A stretch of DNA of 64,000 bases from Globisporangium splendens (taxonomy: Eukaryota > Oomycota > Peronosporomycetes > Pythiales > Pythiaceae), in assembly GCA_006386115.1 (NCBI GenBank), contig VFIW01000022.1, positions 434,001 to 498,000 of the forward strand, in the 5' to 3' direction. Made by a program: the position numbers and the translations under genes. The notes beneath the pieces were generated by a model that saw only the letters and a program-made list of their open reading frames with translations, did not search any database and was not told the origin of the DNA. This document shows positions 1-11,388 of the stretch, piece after piece; position 1 is the first letter of the stretch; the number at the start of each line of letters is the position of its first letter.

Positions 1-19
1 ACTGACACTGTGGGGCTTG

Positions 20-699
20 TTACACCAAACTCTTTACCATATTCGAAAATGCGTTCAATGACTTTCCACTCAGAACTCTTTTGCTCTCCATTACTTCGGC
101 TGCTTCTTCATACGGCATATTATTTTTCGAGGCACAAAGCTTGATAGCATCGTAGTAAACTTTCCGCCGCGAAAAAAATCTGTTCTCGGTCGAGTCAGCA
201 CGCCACTTCGGCCCAAACCGTTTTTCTGCTTCTCGGACTGAAATTTGACCACCCAGCCCAATCGCGTATTCACACCAAACCTCGGGAATAGTGCGCAACG
301 ATCTGCTCAATCGTAGTTTTCCCTTTGCCGCGCTAGCGTATTTGTCAACGTGCTGCTGAGGTGCAGGTGGCTGTTCTTGCGGTTTCTGTTCGACTTCGTC
401 AACGATGGTCAAAACGAGCTTTTTGCTGCCCAGCAGCGGTACTAGTTTTTTCAAGTTGCTGACCTCAGATGTGAGGCTGTCAAGTTTTCCATGTACGGAC
501 TCAAATCCTGCTTTCAGAGCAGTAGCTACGAGAGGAATAGCGGACTCGAGGGTTTTGTCTTGTAGTGCTTCTGCTGAGGGGACTTTGGCTATCACTTCAT
601 TTTCGAAAGCGCGATACTCTGGTGATAAAAAGAGTGGATCTTGCCAAATAGGATGATCTCTAAACTGGCGGCGGAGAAGCACCGAGTCTTGTAAAAAAA
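20..699 (-). pseudogene. Crypton C-terminal part in shifted frame (GCR1_C-like domain)
   Basis: This minus-strand frame stays open to a stop at 20 and continues the recombinase after the homopolymer. Its middle has a coiled-coil-like stretch. Its end carries IPEVWCEYAIG followed by KRFGPKW and FFSRRKVYYDAI, which fits the GCR1_C-type DNA-binding domain at the C-terminus of many Cryptons. There is no start codon of its own upstream of this domain in a sensible context; the open sequence upstream of 700 is the shadow of the recombinase frame. Changing the T run by one base would fuse the two frames. I cannot tell a real mutation, ribosomal slippage and an assembly error apart. Confidence 0.6.
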
Positions 700-1979
700 A
701 TCGCCCGCAGGTCGTGGAGCATGCCGATAAAACCTCCTGCTGCAATTTCCCTGGTTTCTCTTTTTTCAAAATCAGCCTCTGCTTTCTCGAGATCACGATA
801 CACCATCCTCTGCAGCTCGTCACATGGTGTGACACAACCTCGGGCCAGCCAATACGAGCCACCTTTTGTAGGAAAACCGGCGAGTGAACGCATCGCTTTT
901 CGGGGTATTGTAGTCAAATAGCAGCCTTCCATACGTTCACTATTCCACCGACCAGCTCGCCTGATTTGAGCTTCATCGGCGCCATTTGACTCCGCTATTT
1001 TAGCTGCTGATACGCGATTGGAGTGCGTCCACACAGACGAGTCAATCCCACACGACTCAAAAGCACGCTTAATTCCGTCGAGCTGAGCATTGTACGAGAG
1101 CTGGACTTTGGAATCTTTGCCTTTCAAAAGATGGATGTCGTACCAAGCTTTACGGTTTGTCAGAACCGGAAAGGGCTCCAAATCCACGTGCCACCTCCAA
1201 AAGAGGTACATTGCGACGGCGTTCATGGGGCAAAGTAGGACTTTTTTGCATCGCATTGCAGCCCCGTACTCTACTCTCCCGTGTTGGTTAGTTTTTCCTT
1301 TCGTCATGATTACGACTAGCGGGGTACAGTGCTGTGGGCCTTCGTCACTCAACGACAGAGTCAGCAAATCAGGAAACTGGATTAACCTTCTGGACTCTCC
1401 TCGAGCAAGAAGAGCGTGTCCGAGAAGAAAATCAACTCGATCTCTCAGTGCTACTCCAGATTGTTGACTTAACCAAAACGAGCTCAATGCCTTCATGTCT
1501 TCAACGTTGTACCCATCGAGCACTGTTCCTAAACCGCGATCGGCGTACGCCTCACGCTTCCGCGTCACTTCACTGCGTTTCAATAGGTCCACGAGAGCAC
1601 GGAGTGCGACTCCACGAGGATGCGATTCTTTGTTCATGCCGAGAGACTTCTGCTGCTGGTACAGGTCAACAATGGCCTTCACATACGCGTCAATGGACTC
1701 GAATCCCAGCGCTTGCGGAGATCCGTCGGCCTGCTTAGCCCGCTTGTTTCCTCGTGGGATGACAAAGTTGTCCAGAAAGTCAACGAGCTTCGCTTCATAC
1801 ACCAGCTCGCCATCACAAAAGCCCTTGGACGCGCACCACTCGCGGTATTCCTTCTGCTTGTTCATGTACTGCCTTTGTGTGTTTGCTGGTCGCTCAGTGG
1901 CCTGGCGAGCGAGGACATTCACCACAGCACTATGAAGCGATTGCGCGTTGGCCACGTTTACCGAGACGATGTCTGCCAT
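660..1979 (-). CDS. Crypton tyrosine recombinase, N-terminal and catalytic part
   Basis: A 439-aa frame from the ATG at 1979. The N-terminal third resembles a SAM-like core-binding domain. The catalytic part shows the first Arg in ARGESRRLIQFPDL, the box-II pair THSNR (His..Arg) and the nucleophile context AGRWNSERMEGCYL with Tyr, the R-H-R-Y set of tyrosine recombinases. The enzyme would cut and rejoin DNA through a 3'-phosphotyrosine and move the element in the nucleus. The frame ends just after the T-homopolymer at 693-700, and the domain that should follow continues in the next frame. The last about 10 residues before the stop are therefore probably out-of-frame sequence. It is either a recently inactivated copy or a homopolymer length error. 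Confidence 0.75.
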   Translation of the reverse strand: MADIVSVNVANAQSLHSAVVNVLARQATERPANTQRQYMNKQKEYREWCASKGFCDGELVYEAKLVDFLDNFVIPRGNKRAKQADGSPQALGFESIDAYVKAIVDLYQQQKSLGMNKESHPRGVALRALVDLLKRSEVTRKREAYADRGLGTVLDGYNVEDMKALSSFWLSQQSGVALRDRVDFLLGHALLARGESRRLIQFPDLLTLSLSDEGPQHCTPLVVIMTKGKTNQHGRVEYGAAMRCKKVLLCPMNAVAMYLFWRWHVDLEPFPVLTNRKAWYDIHLLKGKDSKVQLSYNAQLDGIKRAFESCGIDSSVWTHSNRVSAAKIAESNGADEAQIRRAGRWNSERMEGCYLTTIPRKAMRSLAGFPTKGGSYWLARGCVTPCDELQRMVYRDLEKAEADFEKRETREIAAGGFIGMLHDLRAIFFTRLGASPPPV

Positions 1980-2611
1980 CGGTTCCCCTATGCTTGATCT
2001 TTTGTGTTGATCCGTGCTTTCGAGATGCTGGTGGGAGAGGAAGGAGGTGAGTGGGGGGGTTGTGGAGGAGCCAAAGGAAAAACCTATTCGTGAAGCGCGG
2101 CGATAAAATTTTCACATTTTTGTTATTTAAGGCGGATATTTAATTATGGAGGATGATCCAGCAGTGAAATACGCCCGTATTTCGCTCAAGGCACCAGTGC
2201 ATCTATCAGGTATTTCATGTCCGTGCCGTCTGACCGGGTCCGGATTTATTGGTAGATACTGAACCGTAAGAAAGGGATGGGCTGTCCGGATATGGATGAG
2301 CTGTGTCCGGATAATGTCGTTGGACCGTTTCGGCTTATCGCTGATGTTTTCACAGAAGAAGATGTGATTGTGCTGAGATTTATCAGAGCAAGGTGCGATG
2401 CGGATGGTTGGCTATTGTCACCGTATTGATGGTGTATAGCTGTTGGTGTCACCAGTCGTGAGGGGTACATGCTGTGCCACTGACCATTGAATGGCTCTGA
2501 GGGTTGGCTTCCAGTCAATTTTCCGGATCATCAAGCGCCTCACGCGAGTGAGTCACTTGGCAGGAGCATTCGCACACACACACCAGGCAGACAGACAGAC
2601 AGACAGCAGCC
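1980..2611. other. Intergenic region between Crypton and DDX47
   Basis: No convincing gene. It holds a perfect short inverted repeat (8-bp arms, 2-bp spacer) at about 2165-2182, GAAATACG/CGTATTTC, and a TGTCCGGATA motif repeated directly at about 2281-2311. The last about 100 bases are probably the helicase promoter and 5' UTR. Confidence 0.5.
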
Positions 2612-4057
2612 ATGGCGAAAGCAGCGAAGGAAGTGGAGGAGAAGCCGGTGGACAGTGGTGCCGAGGAGGAGGACCAGGGCTTCAGCGGCGACAAGACGTT
2701 CGAGGAGCTCGGCGTCGACTCGGCCATTTGCGAGTCCATCCAGGCGATCGGATGGACCAAGCCGAGCAAGATCCAGCAGCAGACGATCCCGCATGGACTC
2801 GCAGGCCGCGACATCATCGGTTTGGCTGAGACCGGGTCCGGTAAGACTGGTGCGTTCGTGGTCCCGATCCTGCAGACCCTGCTGAAGAATCCGCAGCGGT
2901 TGTATGCGCTCGTGTTGGCGCCAACGCGTGAGCTCGCGTACCAGATCAGCGAACAGTTTGAGGCCCTCGGTGCGTCTATCGGACTGAAATGTGCATGTGT
3001 GGTCGGTGGCATCGATATGATGAGCCAGCAGGTCGCGTTGGCGCGCAAGCCGCACATCGTGATCGCGACGCCGGGTCGTCTGGTGGATCACTTGGAGAAC
3101 ACCAAGGGGTTCAGTCTGCGCACCATGCGCTACCTCGTGCTGGATGAAGCCGATCGTATGCTGAGTATGGATTTCGAAGAGGAAATCAATCAGATCGTGC
3201 AGCTCATGCCTGCCGAACGCAACACGTACCTGTTCAGTGCGACGATGACGTCGAAGGTCGCCAAGCTCCAGCGCGCGTCGCTCAAGAACCCCGTCAAGGT
3301 CGAGATCACGCACAAATTCGCGACGCCAGAGACGCTCAAGCAGCACTATCTGTTCATCCCCGCCAAGTTTAAGGATTGCTACCTGGCGTACGTCCTGAAC
3401 GAAGTCGCGGGTCAGTCTGTGCTCATCTTCGCCAGTACGTGCAACGGCACGCAAAAGGTGACGCTGATGCTGCGCAACCTGGGCTTCCAGGCAATTTGTC
3501 TGCACGGCCAGATGACGCAACCGAATCGTCTTGGTGCGCTCAACAAGTTCAAGGCCAAGAGCCGCAACATCCTCGTGTGTACCGATGTCGCGAGTCGTGG
3601 GCTCGATATCCCGAGCGTCGATGTCGTGATCAACTACGACATCCCGACGCACGGCAAGGACTACATCCATCGCGTCGGTCGTACTGCGCGTGCCGGTCGT
3701 GCGGGTATCGCCGTGTCGTTCGTGACGCAGTACGATGTGGAGCTTTACCAGCGCATCGAGCACCTGCTCGGGAAGAAGTTGGATGCGTACCCTTGCGAAG
3801 AAGACACCGTGCTCGTGATGTCGGAGCGCGTGAACGAGGCGCAACGCATGGCGACCATTGAAATGAAGGAGTCGGACACTGGTGGCAAGCGCGGACGCTA
3901 CACTCGCGGCGGCGCAGACGATGACGATGGCGACGATGGCGACAACAACGGAGGTGCTCAGAAGAAGTACAAGTCCGCAGGACGCAGTAGCCGCGGTGGA
4001 GGTAAATCTGGAGGACGAGGCGGTCGTGGTGGTGGCCGAGGTGGTAAGCGCAAGTAA
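2612..4057 (+). CDS. DDX47: DEAD-box RNA helicase, DDX47/Rrp3 type
   Basis: Single-exon gene, 481 aa. It shows all core motifs in order: Q motif with an F-x-x-L-G-V lead, motif I AETGSGKT (about 72-79), PTRELA, TPGR, DEAD (about 178-181), SAT (about 209-211), and motif [13 protein letters not shown]. Length, spacing and local sequence such as [10 protein letters not shown] and [10 protein letters not shown] fit the DDX47/Rrp3 branch, which acts in the nucleolus in pre-18S rRNA processing within the small-subunit processome. The C-terminal about 50 residues are acidic and then Gly/Arg-rich (RGG-like), typical of RNA-binding tails. The ATG at 2612 sits in a purine-rich context (GCCATGG). The converging CDH1 gene ends only 265 bp downstream. 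Confidence 0.93.
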   Translation: MAKAAKEVEEKPVDSGAEEEDQGFSGDKTFEELGVDSAICESIQAIGWTKPSKIQQQTIPHGLAGRDIIGLAETGSGKTGAFVVPILQTLLKNPQRLYALVLAPTRELAYQISEQFEALGASIGLKCACVVGGIDMMSQQVALARKPHIVIATPGRLVDHLENTKGFSLRTMRYLVLDEADRMLSMDFEEEINQIVQLMPAERNTYLFSATMTSKVAKLQRASLKNPVKVEITHKFATPETLKQHYLFIPAKFKDCYLAYVLNEVAGQSVLIFASTCNGTQKVTLMLRNLGFQAICLHGQMTQPNRLGALNKFKAKSRNILVCTDVASRGLDIPSVDVVINYDIPTHGKDYIHRVGRTARAGRAGIAVSFVTQYDVELYQRIEHLLGKKLDAYPCEEDTVLVMSERVNEAQRMATIEMKESDTGGKRGRYTRGGADDDDGDDGDNNGGAQKKYKSAGRSSRGGGKSGGRGGRGGGRGGKRK

Positions 4058-4321
4058 GCCAGCACTAGACAAATTTGATCGACGCTTGGAGCTCAGCTGC
4101 ATGGCCACTACTCAGCTGCTGGTGTCGTGCGTTTTGCCTGACGCATTTGCTTGTTTCCCCCTATAGACTTTCCTTAAATTAAACCACAAACTTGCTTGTT
4201 TGTTTGCTCCTTTAAAATCATCTTGTTGGTGTTGTTGTAGTGATTATTTGTTCTGGAGCACGATTCTGCTTCTAGTGTCAGTTGAATTGCTTGATGCATT
4301 TGCTCTAAATCTCTACTCCTC

Positions 4322-6558
4322 TTACCGAATTTCGTTGCTCATACCGATGGGCAACATCAGATCCGTGCCGAGACGGCTACCTCCTTTGGACTTGGAACTT
4401 GGGAATGCGTTCCAGAAGCGGAGTGTTTCATCTCCAGCGCCTGTGACGATCGTTTGCCCATCAGGAGACATCGCTAGGTACAGCACTCGGAATGTGTGAC
4501 CTGTCAAGGTAGCGAGTTTCGTCATCGATGGATATTTCCACACGATGATCTGGTTCAGCGAGTAGCCATGGGTGCTCACAACTTCGTTGACGTTCTTCGA
4601 CCACATCAAATTGCACACCTGCGAACCTGTGTCGATCGCATTGATTGGAGTCTGGGTCTGCGTGTTCCAAAAGCGAATGCATCGATCAGCAGTACCTCCG
4701 CCTGACGCCAGGAGGCCGTGCTGATGTGGGGACCATGCAATGGCTTTTACAGCAGCGGTGTGGTCGTTGAAGCGCACCATAGGGATCGTCCCGGAGGCAG
4801 ATGAAGAATTTGATGCGGATACCGACGAAGAAGCTCCATGCATGTTCCACACGAACAATTTGTTGTCGTTTCCTCCAGAAGCAAGCTGATGGTCATCGAA
4901 GGACCATTTGAGTCCGCATACTTCTTGTTTGTGACCAGCTAGTTTGTGCTGGAATGGCTCTGCAGCACGCATATCGCGCAAGTAAATATTGCGATCTCGG
5001 CTCCCCGACGCGATAAGATCCGGTCCCCATGCCAGCGTCCCCACTCGAGCGATATGGCCGCTATGGCGAGACAATTGAAAAGACAAGAGATCAGAAAACC
5101 GTCAGTACCCAGACATTCGCTTGGAATAGTACGCGTGCACGGAAAACAGTTCCTTACTTCATCGTGCGGACTTTCTTGCATGTAGCAACTTCCCAAATCT
5201 GAACTTCGCCGCTATTCGTACCAACGGAAATATTCGTCCCCTAAATAGCGAAAACACAAAGGTGGTTAGCGTTTGTGCATTCGCCAGCTACAAACAACTG
5301 ACCAGGTGAACTCACTCGAGGACTCCAGGCGACTGAAGTGACACAGTCAGATGCTCCGAGGTCGCACAGTTTCGTGACTTTGCTTGTACATGCGCTCCAC
5401 AAGTACACACACGACCCGAGTCCAACGGCAAGTACATTTGTCGAGGACCAATCAACTAGGTTGAGATAGAAGTCATCCTGTAACGCAGGCGCGTCGAGGA
5501 TCTTGAAAGGCGTTTTCGAGATCTTGCGTCGACTTTCGTTCATGGTGTTTGCCAGCAATCTACATACAAAGTTGGCATTAGTGGTCATGACAAGTGCATA
5601 GTTTTCCTTTCTCAGCTGTAGAATAATGGGAACATGCCTTTGCGAAGAGCAGCCGATGCCGTTAAACGAGATCGATGTCTTGATTTCATCATGAATGGAC
5701 TGCCGAGGAGCTTTAAACCGCAAGATATTGCTGGACCCACTGCCTGTACTTCGTCCTGGAAATCCAAAGGTGCCACTGCTGCCATTGCTGGTGCTACTGA
5801 AGGATCCTCCTCGAGCAGAGCTAGTGCTGTAGTTGTAAATACCGCAACCGTTTCCTGCCATAGATGACGACGTGCCCATCGAGGAAGGATAAACGCTGGT
5901 ATTGTAGTCCGTGTAGTTGGTAAATTCCGGTCGATGCGAGGGGGAATCTATCCCTAAGAGCTCGCTCTTCAGCAGCATTGAGAAGGATGACGACGCACAT
6001 GACGTTGACATGACTGAAGAATCCTTTGGATTTGCATCGTGGCCTTGCGTGCTGCCAACTGAGCTACTGCCAGATGCAGAGCCTGTCGTGTCTGTGTTCT
6101 GGTTGTTTTGCGATCGCTGGTTGCTTCTACAAAATGTGATAAAACCCATCAATAACCGCTCAGCAAATGCGATTTCTCTTTTGCCTCTTACCCATGCCTT
6201 CTGGGTGGATCCGAAGTGAGACCAAATCCAGCATCGAGCTTCGTTGACAATCGCGATGGAATGAAGCGGTCGCTGTAAATGTGCTTCGACCTAAAACACG
6301 TAAATAAGTAAATTCGAGTCCATGAAGCACCGACAATTTTGATAACGTAAAACGGGCAGACTTTTCGTACCTTTTAAGAGTGCGATGCGGAAGTGCTTTG
6401 CCGTGTGAGTTTTCGTCGCTGAATGAGGACAATCTAGACTGTTCTCGGCAAAAAAGAACACAGCCTGTTATTCATTGCGCTCACTTCCAAGGAAGCGTCA
6501 CAAACAGCCTTCTTACCTCATATTGATGGTGAAGCGGATGTACGTCGGTGCGTGGCAT
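4322..6558 (-). CDS. CDH1: APC/C activator CDH1/FZR1 (WD40), seven exons
   Basis: Proposed exons (minus strand): 6558-6517, 6438-6371, 6290-6192, 6126-5638, 5559-5316, 5240-5158, 5060-4322; together 1764 nt, 587 aa. The C-box DRFIPSR lies at about 44-50. A Ser/Gly/Thr-rich linker follows, then KTPFKILDAPALQDDFYLNL and seven-bladed WD40 repeats, ending in the Ile-Arg tail that docks on the APC/C. The C-box form and the KTPFKIL segment favour Cdh1/Fzr over Cdc20. The protein recruits substrates to the anaphase-promoting ubiquitin ligase at mitotic exit and in G1. The intron 5560-5637 uses a GC donor; removing it restores the family sequence SQRLL. An in-frame ATG at 6579 is an alternative start. 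All other introns are GT-AG and 65-97 bp. Confidence 0.9.
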
Positions 6559-6579
6559 GATCAATGGCGCTTTCCCCAT

Positions 6580-7499
6580 TTGCTTATGGACGGCTGGTTC
6601 CTGTATGCTGGTGTTCTCGACCAGTTTCACAATGAAGGATGTCTCGAGCTTCACCGCCAGCACTTGTACAATCTCGGTCGAAACCCAGAAACGGAATGAA
6701 TGGGACGGAACCAAGAGGCAAGCACAGCAACGCAACCACCGCTTGTAGCTGCTTGGCTCTTTGATTACTCTCTCCTCTGCACTCTTCAGGAAACCAAAAA
6801 AAAAGACTCCAGTGCTCTCGCTCTCTCGTCACAAATACTCACTTCGTCTCTCGCAGGGTCAAGCACCAAGCACGCCAATGCTATCGCAACGTCGATTCAC
6901 TCCTTTCCCCCAAAATAACACCAAGAAAAACGGCAACAAGAAACGCCCAGGATGCGATTTCATGTGCTTGGTTGTTCCTTTTCTCACTCTCGTCTCTTTA
7001 TTTACGCACGCGTACTTCTTCGCCCCTATCTCTTCTTTTGCGAATGCGCGTTTTGGGATGCGCTTCTTTGGTTACGTGAAACAAACGACTACAAATCCAA
7101 AAACAACACAATAAGTGAGAAAAAGAACATTTTTGAAACCACAGCCAAGAGCAAAAAGCACTGTGGATCATTTGGGCATGCAACAACCATTGGTGTGGCG
7201 TGGACGCGCCAGGTCGCACATATCCTACTTAAGCGTTCGTGTCAGCAGTCGCAAAAAAGACTTCAATTACGTGTGGATAACGGCACGCTGGCAAGGAGAT
7301 GCGGCGCACACGATCTTCACTCTCGCGCTCATAATGAATGCGTCTTGCTCATGGAGACGACTCTCATCGGGGACACGACATACACCAGCTTCTTGTCGCG
7401 TTTTGACCGCAGGCTGCAAACACACAAAGTCACAGATACATGATTGCTGCAAAGAGAACAACCGCGGCAAGTCACATCATTTTATGTAGTTTTTACATC
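6580..7499. other. Gene-free interval
   Basis: Upstream of CDH1 and downstream of the Ulp1 gene. Only short open frames without coding character are seen. It has A-rich tracts around 6790-6810 and 6910-6945. Confidence 0.5.
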
Positions 7500-8905
7500 C
7501 TATATCGGCAGCGCAAAGCCGTTGTTAGCGCTTGGATCACCACTCAGTGTCGTGCTCATATTGTTCTGCATCGATCGCAACTGCATTTGTAGCGTATGCC
7601 GGAACGATGTGATTGCATGCTGATCTGTGCGCTCATTAATTTGCTGGCGGGTTTGGCCCTGTCCGCATTTGTCTGCATACAGCAAGCATGCGACACCACA
7701 GTCAAAGCCACTGACCTGCTGAGGCTTTGTGATCGCACTCACTGCTTTCGATATCCAATTCTTGTGCTGAGGGTAGCACGTTTCAAGCCATTCAATGACA
7801 CTTCGAGGGATGGAGCGGTAAGATATACCAGTTCGGGAAGCCAGCCGGCTGTACAACAAAGACATACACACATTCAGCGAGTACTCAACGCAGACTGGAT
7901 CCAACAAGATGACGCTATGCACATACCCCATTGGCTCAAACAGTTGGAGCTCAGGGTGCGGTGTAAGCTGCACGCGGAACAGATTCCAGTGGATCAATCC
8001 AATGTTCACAGCAAACAGGATGGGCTGGTTACTCTTGTAATCAACGACTCGACCCAGCACGTCTCGCACGTGGAAATCACTTTCTTCATTCGCCTGAGCC
8101 ACCATGTATGGCGCGTGGTGACGTGAATAGCGGTGATGGTGGTTGCGGCTGACGCTCTCCAAGTGGCAATGGAAGAAATCCGTCGGCAGGAAGTGCACGT
8201 TGGGGTACAGATTGGCCAACCTCCACAGGATCAAGTCCATCAACGTGCTTGTCAGCCAACTGGTTTCATCGATCTTATCATCTTCGCTGCTGAACGCCGA
8301 TTGCAGCAGGTAAAACTGCATCCGTTTGCGCTCGTCGCCAGTCAATGGCACGCGGCGGTTAGACGGAGCAGCCTTCGACCTAGTGAGCACCTTTGGCACA
8401 CTTGCGCTAAACGATCGAGCAATAAACATCAGCACAAGCACCAAAAGCTTAAATGCATATGTGCAAAAAAAGGTCGTGCGTACCTAGATACTTTTTTCTG
8501 TCTTCGTGTAGCCTTTCTGGGGGAGCATGTCGTGCCGCGTCCTGTGCGTTTCCTACCATCTTTGCTGCCGGACAAAGGCGCTGATGCTGCCGAAGCAACA
8601 CTCGCAATAGCAACGTGCTGGGGTGGTGCATCCACTTGCGTTTCCACAGGGCGGCTTTTCCGCAATCCACGCAACGGAGTGCCATCGCTGCGTTGGGTAG
8701 TCGAACGTGGCATCTGACGCCGCGTCGACGCAGACAGCAATGGTGGCGATGAAGAGGGTGGAGGCGCCACGACCGCGCGCAAGGGGAGCGGTCGCAGCGC
8801 GGGTTTCGTGCGGAGCTGCATCCTACAGGACGACAGACAGAGAGCGCCGTCGTTGCCGTTGGCTGCGCTTCCTTGCCGCAAAATGAGAGTGCGGCAGCCC
8901 TGCAT
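7500..8905 (-). CDS. Ulp1-like (C48) cysteine protease
   Basis: Two exons, 8905-8484 and 8406-7500, joined across a 77-bp GT-AG intron; 442 aa. The C-terminal domain fits the Ulp1/SENP papain-like fold: catalytic His in LIHWNLFRV (about 280), a Gln ahead of the nucleophile (QQVSGFDCG, about 370), and Cys about 377 in FDCGVACL. Family members cleave SUMO or related modifiers. The position normally held by the catalytic Asp reads LFEPMG, so a Glu seems to replace it. The N-terminal 140 residues are basic, Ser/Pro/Arg-rich and probably disordered, often a nuclear-targeting region. The substrate is unknown. Domestication from a transposon-carried Ulp1 module is possible, but no transposon partner is nearby. 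Confidence 0.8.
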
Positions 8906-9512
8906 TTTCTGTGCGACTGAACAGGTTCAACTCGATGGAAATATTTACGTATCTAGTCTCTTACGTTGATCAAGTGAGCTCACCACCGAGAACCTGAAAA
9001 GTGTGCGAACCAGTTCAAACGGTTCAAACTTGGACGCATGCTTTATTACAAATATAGCTCGCTTTGCATAGTAATTCAAGATAACAGTCTTGCTGTGATC
9101 CACATTTACCAACAAAACGTATAGAATCCATAAATTCCAACTGTTTTGAAAAACTGGAGAAAAAGAAGCACAGCAGCAGCTGGTTTGGATCACTGTCACA
9201 GGGTAACCGTTACGGTGTACCCCTTTCATTTGTTGCTGGGAGAGAGTCAAAAAGATCCCTTTTCAGCCAATAAAGTCACTCACAATCCAAACACGCACCA
9301 ATCAGCGCGTCTTGATTCGCCGAGGCTGGTGGTGGGAGGGCAGGGTTGGAGAGGGTACACGCCAAGTTTGACAAAGGAGGCAGCCTTTCCTGCTGGTTGC
9401 ATTGCGGACCGCGCATTCCTCGTTTGGCTTCGCTCGTGCGGCTCCCTCCCGTCGTCCGCGCTCTCTCCACCGCCCGCCCGTCACCATTCCGCCCCAACAA
9501 CTCGCTCGCAGC
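8906..9512. other. Divergent intergenic region
   Basis: Lies between the Ulp1 gene (minus) and the phosphotransferase gene (plus), so it probably holds both promoters. No coding stretch is visible. A possible oomycete-type initiator is listed separately. Confidence 0.5.
9411..9426 (+). promoter_or_regulatory. Possible oomycete Inr/FPR core promoter
   Basis: GCGCATTCCTCGTTTG matches most positions of the oomycete initiator plus flanking promoter region (GCTCATTYYNCAWTTT) described in Phytophthora. It lies about 90 bp before the phosphotransferase ATG, a plausible distance for a transcription start. Confidence 0.35.
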
Positions 9513-11222
9513 ATGGCCGGCGCCGCCGAAGAACCAGCGGCCGAGCCCGTCACGTCGACGGTGCAGGAGCAGCAGGCGGCGGCGCAATTGCATGCGCTCA
9601 AGAAGCGTGTGCGCCATCGATCCGTCACCGACGGCAAGTCCATGTACTTTGGCAAGTACGTCTCCCAGGAGGGCTCCGAGAAGCTGCTCACGTACCAGTA
9701 CCACGGCTCGGACAACTCGCTCATCTACCAGCACGTGCTCACGCCGATGAACAACTTTTTGGTCGAATTCCTGCCAATGTGGCTTGCTCCAAACTTGGTA
9801 AGCCTTTTGTCGATCTTGCTCACAGCTAAACATGCTTATGCAAGCGCGCTGATTGACTTTCTTGCTGTTACGCTGTTTGTTAGATCACGCTGACTGGGCT
9901 GCTTCTGGTCGGAACCTCGCACTTGTTGTTTGCGATTTACTGTCCGTTTTTGGACGGCGATGCCCCTGCGTGGTTGTTTGTCGTCGCGGCCATTGCGCTC
10001 TTCTCGTATCAGGTACACGAACCTTGTCGATTCCTCACACGAAGAATTGGACTGCTTTGCTGACTCTTTCTTGTTGTTGTTGCTGCTGTGTTTGCATTAG
10101 ACATTGGACAACTTGGACGGAAAGCAAGCGCGCCGCACGGGCAGCTCGTCGCCTTTGGGCTTGCTCTTTGATCACGGCTGCGACGCATTGAACGTCTCGG
10201 TTGGTACCATGACGATGGCATGCGTGATGCAAATGGGCACGACGTGGAAGACTCTCGCTTTCAGCATGAGCGCGCATGTTGTGTTCATCTGCGCGACGTG
10301 GGAGGAGTGAGTGAGCGCTTGATGATGCTTCTATGCACTAGTATCCCTGGGAAACTTGTTGTCTTTTGGGGTATTAATGCATTGTGAACTTGTCGATTGA
10401 AACAGGTACTACTCGGGCTCGCTGCAGCTGCCAATGATCAATGGACCAACGGAGGGTATCCTCATTGGTTGCGCTTTGAAGCTGTTCACTGCATGGGTAG
10501 GCTCGCAATTCTGGACCCAGGAGTCCATCCCAGGCTTCCAGAACAACAGCATATTCGTGATCATCACCGCCATCAGCTCATTCTTCACGATTGCTGTCAA
10601 GTACGTATACCCCGCCGAACGAAAGTATCTTGTGTGGAAAACGCCGCGTCCAACCAATGGTCTTAAATTGCGTTTGTATGTAGTGGGGTGAACGTCCTCC
10701 ACGCCGTTCGCCTGGCCAACGACTCGATCCTCGTCGCGCTCACGCGTCTCACGCCGTTCTTCATTCTCAACTCGTTGGCTGCGCTCTGGGTCATGTTCTC
10801 GCCTTCCGACATCTTCTCGCTGTACCCGCGCATGTTTCTCTGGATGATCGGTCTTCTCAACAGCAAGCTTGTGGTACGTCTCTGCTTTGTAAAGTGCTCC
10901 CTCGCATGTGTTCTTCTGTGCACAAGCAACTAACAAAGCGATGCTGTTTGATTTTGCGCAGCTGCACCTCATGCTAGCGCACTTGTGCGGCGAAGAGTAC
11001 CATCCGTTCCGCAAGACGCTCGTGCCGATCTTCTACGTCGCGGCGCACTGCGGCTTCTGCATGCTCGAGGGCATCTACGACGCCATCAACGAGGGACTCA
11101 TCGTCAGAGAGTTTTTCTTCCTCTCGCTGGTCTCGTACGTGCACATTGTGATCACCGTCGTGTGGGAAGTCAAGAACGTGCTCGACATCGGCGTGTTCAC
11201 GATCCGACCCAAGAAGTCATAG
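9513..11222 (+). CDS. CDP-alcohol phosphotransferase (EPT1/CPT1 type)
   Basis: Six exons: 9513-9797, 9884-10012, 10101-10306, 10406-10600, 10684-10873, 10962-11222; 1266 nt, 421 aa. The catalytic signature D-x2-D-G-x2-A-R-x8-G-x3-D-x3-D is complete (DNLDGKQARR then GLLFDHGCD, about 141-166). Several hydrophobic segments follow, as expected for an ER or Golgi integral membrane enzyme. It transfers phosphoethanolamine or phosphocholine from the CDP-alcohol to diacylglycerol in the last Kennedy-pathway step. Length and layout match eukaryotic EPT1/CHPT1/CEPT1; the sequence does not decide between ethanolamine and choline. The lysine-rich C-terminus (RPKKS) could help ER retention. COQ2 lies tail to tail, 166 bp away. 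Confidence 0.9.
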
Positions 11223-11388
11223 AGGCAAATGCCGCGATCGCACACAAAGAAGATACCTGTTTGCATTGCCGTCATACACCTTCATCATGTGTTTCTCTCT
11301 TTCTGTCCATCAAACAATACACACGCACAATTTCTGCTTGAGCCTTGGTGATAGTTTCTATATTGAAATGGTCGTCCTTGTTGTTTTC

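Larger units (their letters stand above)
1..1979 (-). mobile_element. Crypton-like tyrosine recombinase element (degenerate)
   Basis: Two overlapping minus-strand frames together encode a tyrosine recombinase followed by a GCR1_C-like DNA-binding domain, the known architecture of Crypton DNA transposons. Cryptons integrate by site-specific recombination, lack terminal inverted repeats and leave only very short direct repeats, so the ends cannot be drawn from sequence alone. The coding part runs from the ATG at 1979 to a stop at 20-22, so almost all of it is in the window. The frame changes at an 8-base A run (T on the coding strand) at 693-700. I see no other transposase or long terminal repeats here. 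The assignment rests on the catalytic motif pattern and the tail domain. Confidence 0.75.

Noticed and set aside
2540..4108. 522-codon open frame antisense to the DEAD-box helicase
   Set aside because: A shadow of the GC3-biased helicase gene; Arg/His/Leu-rich with no domain.
6952..7489. Plus-strand frames of 163 and 124 codons in the spacer before the Ulp1 gene
   Set aside because: Composition is not protein-like, there is no domain, and codon bias is unlike the neighbouring genes.
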